Positions 5,806 to 7,657 of a stretch of 7,657 bases of DNA are shown piece after piece. Numbering within the stretch: position 1 is the first letter of the stretch; every line of letters begins with the position of its first letter. The notes under the pieces were generated by a model. That model had not been told where the DNA came from and ran no database searches. It saw only the letters and a program-made list of their open reading frames with translations. The DNA comes from Leucobacter sp. GTDB lineage: Bacteria; Actinomycetota; Actinomycetes; Actinomycetales; Microbacteriaceae. The DNA lies in the NCBI GenBank assembly GCA_031178565.1, contig JAPSIU010000126.1, positions 1-7,657 of the forward strand. The letters are read 5' to 3'. The translations under genes and the position numbers were made by a program.

Positions 5806-6356
5806 ACGACTCATCCGATGAGATTCGAGCCGACATCGAGCGCACGCGGCGCGAACTCGGCTCCGATGTCGACGCGCTCGCCGACAAGGTGACGCCGTCG
5901 AAGATCGTGCATCGCCAGACCAGCAAGGTGAAGCGCTCGCTCGGCTCGGTGACGGAGCGCGTGATGGGGACGGCCGAGTCGGCCGCCTCCGACGTCGCGG
6001 ACCAGGCGAAGGAGGTGGCGCACGATGCGCGGGCGAAAGCGGAGGGAAACCCTCTCGCCGTCGGGCTGATCGCGTTCGGCGTCGGCATGCTCGCGGCCTC
6101 GCTGATCCCGCCCTCGGAGAAGGAGAAGGAGATCGCGGCCGCCGCGAAGGAGCAGGCGCAGCCGCTCGTCGACGAGGTGACGGACGCTGCGAAGGATGTC
6201 GCGTCGCACCTGCAGGAGCCGGCTCAGCAGGCGGCCGACGCCGTGAAGGAGCGTGCGTCCGAGGCGGCCACCCACGTGAAGGACGAGGCCGCCGGCGCCG
6301 CGGGCGAGGTGCAGGACCGAGCGCAGGAGGCGCCGCGGAACATCACGGGCGGCTGA
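5802..6356 (+). CDS. DUF3618 domain membrane protein with LEA-like tail
   Basis: A 184-aa protein with the DUF3618 signature at its N-terminus (IRADIERTRRELGSDVDAL at 8-26, then ADKVTPSKIV), a linker helix rich in charged residues, one hydrophobic segment at about 84-102 (LAVGLIAFGVGMLAASLI) and a C-terminal region (about 107-175) of Ala/Glu/Lys/Asp repeats such as DAAKDVA and AVKERASEAATHVKDEA. That tail has the look of group-3 LEA or apolipoprotein-like amphipathic helices, which would lie on membranes or protect them on drying; this is an analogy. ATG 5802 overlaps the preceding stop (ATGA) and has GAGGAG 5 bases upstream. The gene is the last of the plus-strand cluster and is followed by a hairpin. 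DUF3618 proteins often neighbour holin-3_6 genes in actinobacteria; their function is unknown. Confidence 0.9.
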   Translation: MNDSSDEIRADIERTRRELGSDVDALADKVTPSKIVHRQTSKVKRSLGSVTERVMGTAESAASDVADQAKEVAHDARAKAEGNPLAVGLIAFGVGMLAASLIPPSEKEKEIAAAAKEQAQPLVDEVTDAAKDVASHLQEPAQQAADAVKERASEAATHVKDEAAGAAGEVQDRAQEAPRNITGG

Positions 6357-6393
6357 CCGCCGGCTGCGGCGACACCCGCCCTCCGCCGGCGCT

Positions 6394-6443
6394 CGACGAG
6401 GCCGGGACCGTCCGGAACGCGCCGGGCGCTCCCGGCCTCGTCG
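6394..6443. terminator. Bidirectional hairpin terminator between convergent genes
   Basis: The arms CGACGAGGCCGGGA (6394-6407) and TCCCGGCCTCGTCG (6430-6443) are a perfect 14-bp inverted repeat with a 22-base loop. It lies between the DUF3618 gene and the converging nitroreductase gene, whose stop codon (6444-6446) directly abuts the stem. No long U tract follows on either strand, only TCATTCC on the plus side, which is usual for high-GC actinobacterial terminators. A smaller 5-bp hairpin (CGCCG, loop GCTG, CGGCG) at 6358-6371 precedes it right after the DUF3618 stop. Confidence 0.75.
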
Positions 6444-7259
6444 TCATTCCCCGTGAGCCGCCGTCTCGTCCCAGCCCTGCTGCGGCGTCGCGCAGGACTC
6501 GCGGAACACGTACTGCGAGGGGAGCCTCCGCTCGCGACTCGACCAGTCGATGGCAGGCCGGCGCTGCTCCTCGGGGAGATATCCGAGCCGGTAGACGGCC
6601 ATGAGCTCGAACTCGTCGGGCACGCGCAGCAGCTGCACGATCCGCTCCCACTGCCCGGGCACCTCCATGGGGAACGAGACGAACTGGATCCCCAGGCCGA
6701 GCTCGACCGTCGTGAGCCACACGTTCTCCATCGCGGCGCCCATGCTGAACAGCGAGTAGAAGGAGGAGAGCTCGCCGGGCCGGTACTCCCCGCCATCCAG
6801 CATGACGCCGAGGAGGAGCGGCGAGCGGCTCACGAGCTTGCGGTTCTCCTCGCCGAGCGTCTGCGGCACGCGCAGCGCGTTCATCAGCTTCTGCCCGCGC
6901 GACGTGAACGCCTGGTTCGTGAACGGGCGGAGCGGTGCGGGGAGCCGGTCGAACAGCATGCCGTCGCGCCGTCGTTCCATCTCCGCGCGGCTGAATCTGA
7001 AGTACCGCTTGTACCGCTCGAAGAACGTTCCGTTCGACATGGCCTCGGTCATGCTCTCCCCGCTGATCGCCCCGATCCGCTCGATGGTCTCCCGCGATTC
7101 GATGAGCACGAAGCGCCAGGGCTGGCTGTTGAGCTGCGAGGGCGCGCGGCCCGCCACCTCCATGAGCAATCTCTGGTGCTCGATGGACACGGGTCGCTCG
7201 AGGAACGCGCCGTTCGTCGTGCGGCGGCGTCGGATGGCGTCGAGGAGTTCCACGGTCAT
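6444..7259 (-). CDS. Nitroreductase family FMN oxidoreductase
   Basis: A 271-aa flavoprotein of the nitroreductase superfamily, expected to bind FMN as a dimer and reduce nitro-, quinone- or similar substrates with NAD(P)H in the cytosol. The N-terminal FMN phosphate contact AIRRRRTTNGAFL (residues 8-20), the classic APSQLNSQPWRFVLI block (39-53) and the FSMGAAMENVWLTTVELGLG segment (171-190) are all present. It is longer than the usual 200 residues because of a charged helical insertion at about 68-150, which could cap the active site. The frame is drawn from the ATG at 7259, which overlaps the upstream stop by ATGA. However, AGGAG (7260-7264) directly touches that ATG, while the GTG at 7253 two codons on has ideal 6-base spacing, so translation may begin there. 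The true substrate is unknown. Confidence 0.9.
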   Translation of the reverse strand: MTVELLDAIRRRRTTNGAFLERPVSIEHQRLLMEVAGRAPSQLNSQPWRFVLIESRETIERIGAISGESMTEAMSNGTFFERYKRYFRFSRAEMERRRDGMLFDRLPAPLRPFTNQAFTSRGQKLMNALRVPQTLGEENRKLVSRSPLLLGVMLDGGEYRPGELSSFYSLFSMGAAMENVWLTTVELGLGIQFVSFPMEVPGQWERIVQLLRVPDEFELMAVYRLGYLPEEQRRPAIDWSSRERRLPSQYVFRESCATPQQGWDETAAHGE

Positions 7260-7621
7260 CTCCTGGTGGGGCGTTCCGGGCGGGTGAGGAGGAGCGCCGC
7301 GACGAATCCGGGTGCGCAGGCGGCGGCGATCAGCGGATGCCGGGGCGACCGGGCCGGGATCCGGGGGATGAGCGCGAGGGGTGCTCCCGCGGCCGCGAGC
7401 GGAATCCCCGCCCGGTGCCCGGTCGCGAAGGCTGCGATCGCCGCGACCGCCGTGAGCGCGGCCGTGCTGATGTAGAGCGCGTGGTGCAGCCATCGCGAGC
7501 GGTGTCCGAGCGGGCGACGCGACGCCCGGATCCCGAGCGCGCAGTTGCTCGCGAAGCCGAGGGCCGCGGCCGTCGTGAGCGGCGCCACGAGGCGGCGGCC
7601 GGTTCTCGCGTCGTGCGCCAT
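7256..7621 (-). CDS. Small multi-pass membrane protein of unknown function (121 aa)
   Basis: I do not recognise this family. The predicted protein has four hydrophobic stretches, at about 11-31, 44-65, 70-87 and 93-114, separated by short Arg-rich loops. This suggests a four-helix inner-membrane protein with positively charged cytoplasmic ends, including a RPERPTRR C-terminus. There is no separate signal peptide. The ATG at 7621 is preferred over the GTG one codon earlier because GGAG lies 4 bases upstream. Its start forms a TGATG overlap with a frame coming from beyond the window edge, and its stop forms an ATGA overlap with the nitroreductase start, so it sits inside a minus-strand operon. 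The composition is mostly Ala, Leu and Arg, so a shadow frame should be considered, but the coupling at both ends supports a real gene. Confidence 0.65.
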   Translation of the reverse strand: MAHDARTGRRLVAPLTTAAALGFASNCALGIRASRRPLGHRSRWLHHALYISTAALTAVAAIAAFATGHRAGIPLAAAGAPLALIPRIPARSPRHPLIAAACAPGFVAALLLTRPERPTRR

Positions 7622-7657
7622 CACTCTCCGTTCCCGCTCGCCGCGCCGAGCGGCGGT
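7621..7657 (-). CDS. C-terminal end of a gene running out of the window (tentative)
   Basis: On the minus strand an open frame enters from the window edge and ends PPLGAASGNGE followed by TGA at 7621-7623, which overlaps the ATG of the small membrane protein as TGATG. Only 11 codons are visible, so nothing can be said of the product. The coupling pattern is the sole reason to call it. Confidence 0.3.
   Translation of the reverse strand, partial: PPLGAASGNGE

Noticed and set aside
6453..7475. 340-codon plus-strand frame opposite the nitroreductase
   Set aside because: The minus strand carries unmistakable FMN-binding segments; this frame is its shadow.
1..7657. CRISPR arrays, tRNA or rRNA genes, insertion sequences
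   Set aside because: No spaced direct repeats, cloverleaf-like segments, rRNA signatures or transposase motifs were seen on either strand.

Overview
The window is a high-GC, gene-dense bacterial chromosome segment. Codons are strongly GC-biased at third positions, start and stop codons often overlap (ATGA, TGATG), and the protein families (heme-oxygenase-like iron redox enzyme next to a CDGSH protein, DUF3618, holin-3_6 membrane protein, acyl-lipid desaturase) are typical of Actinomycetota. A member of Micrococcales such as a Microbacteriaceae species is my best guess. That placement is inference from composition and gene content, since no rRNA or other marker gene is present. There is no sign of a prophage, transposon, CRISPR array, tRNA or rRNA.

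Layout. (1) 14-1141 (+): a membrane fatty-acid desaturase with all three histidine boxes. (2) 1671-1940 and 1068-1661 (-): a small unknown protein followed by a stand-alone CinA C-terminal-domain (PncC-type) amidohydrolase. The CinA gene converges on and overlaps the desaturase end, and its start is problematic. (3) 1941-2194: a divergent intergenic region with a perfect TTGACA box and an adjacent palindrome. (4) 2195-4452 (+): a compact three-gene unit of heme-oxygenase-like diiron/iron redox enzyme, 66-aa CDGSH iron-sulfur protein and family 2 glycosyltransferase. (5) 4563-6356 (+): three overlapping small membrane-anchored proteins, namely an Ala/Glu/Lys-rich helical protein with one membrane segment, a holin-3_6 (YqjE-like) protein and a DUF3618 protein. 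(6) 6394-6443: a 14-bp perfect hairpin between convergent genes. (7) 6444-7259 and 7256-7621 (-): an FMN nitroreductase preceded by a small multi-pass membrane protein, itself apparently coupled to a gene running out of the window.

How they may work together. The iron redox enzyme and CDGSH protein look like an oxidase plus a small Fe-S protein, co-transcribed with a sugar transferase. The substrate cannot be read from the sequence. The three-gene membrane cluster resembles in architecture the E. coli yqjCDE-type stress operon and probably acts at the inner face of the membrane under stress. The desaturase (membrane fluidity), the nitroreductase and the NMN-recycling CinA domain also fit a general redox and envelope-stress neighbourhood, but shared regulation is not shown. 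The best candidates for something under-described are the iron oxidase-CDGSH-glycosyltransferase unit and the split-looking start of the CinA gene.
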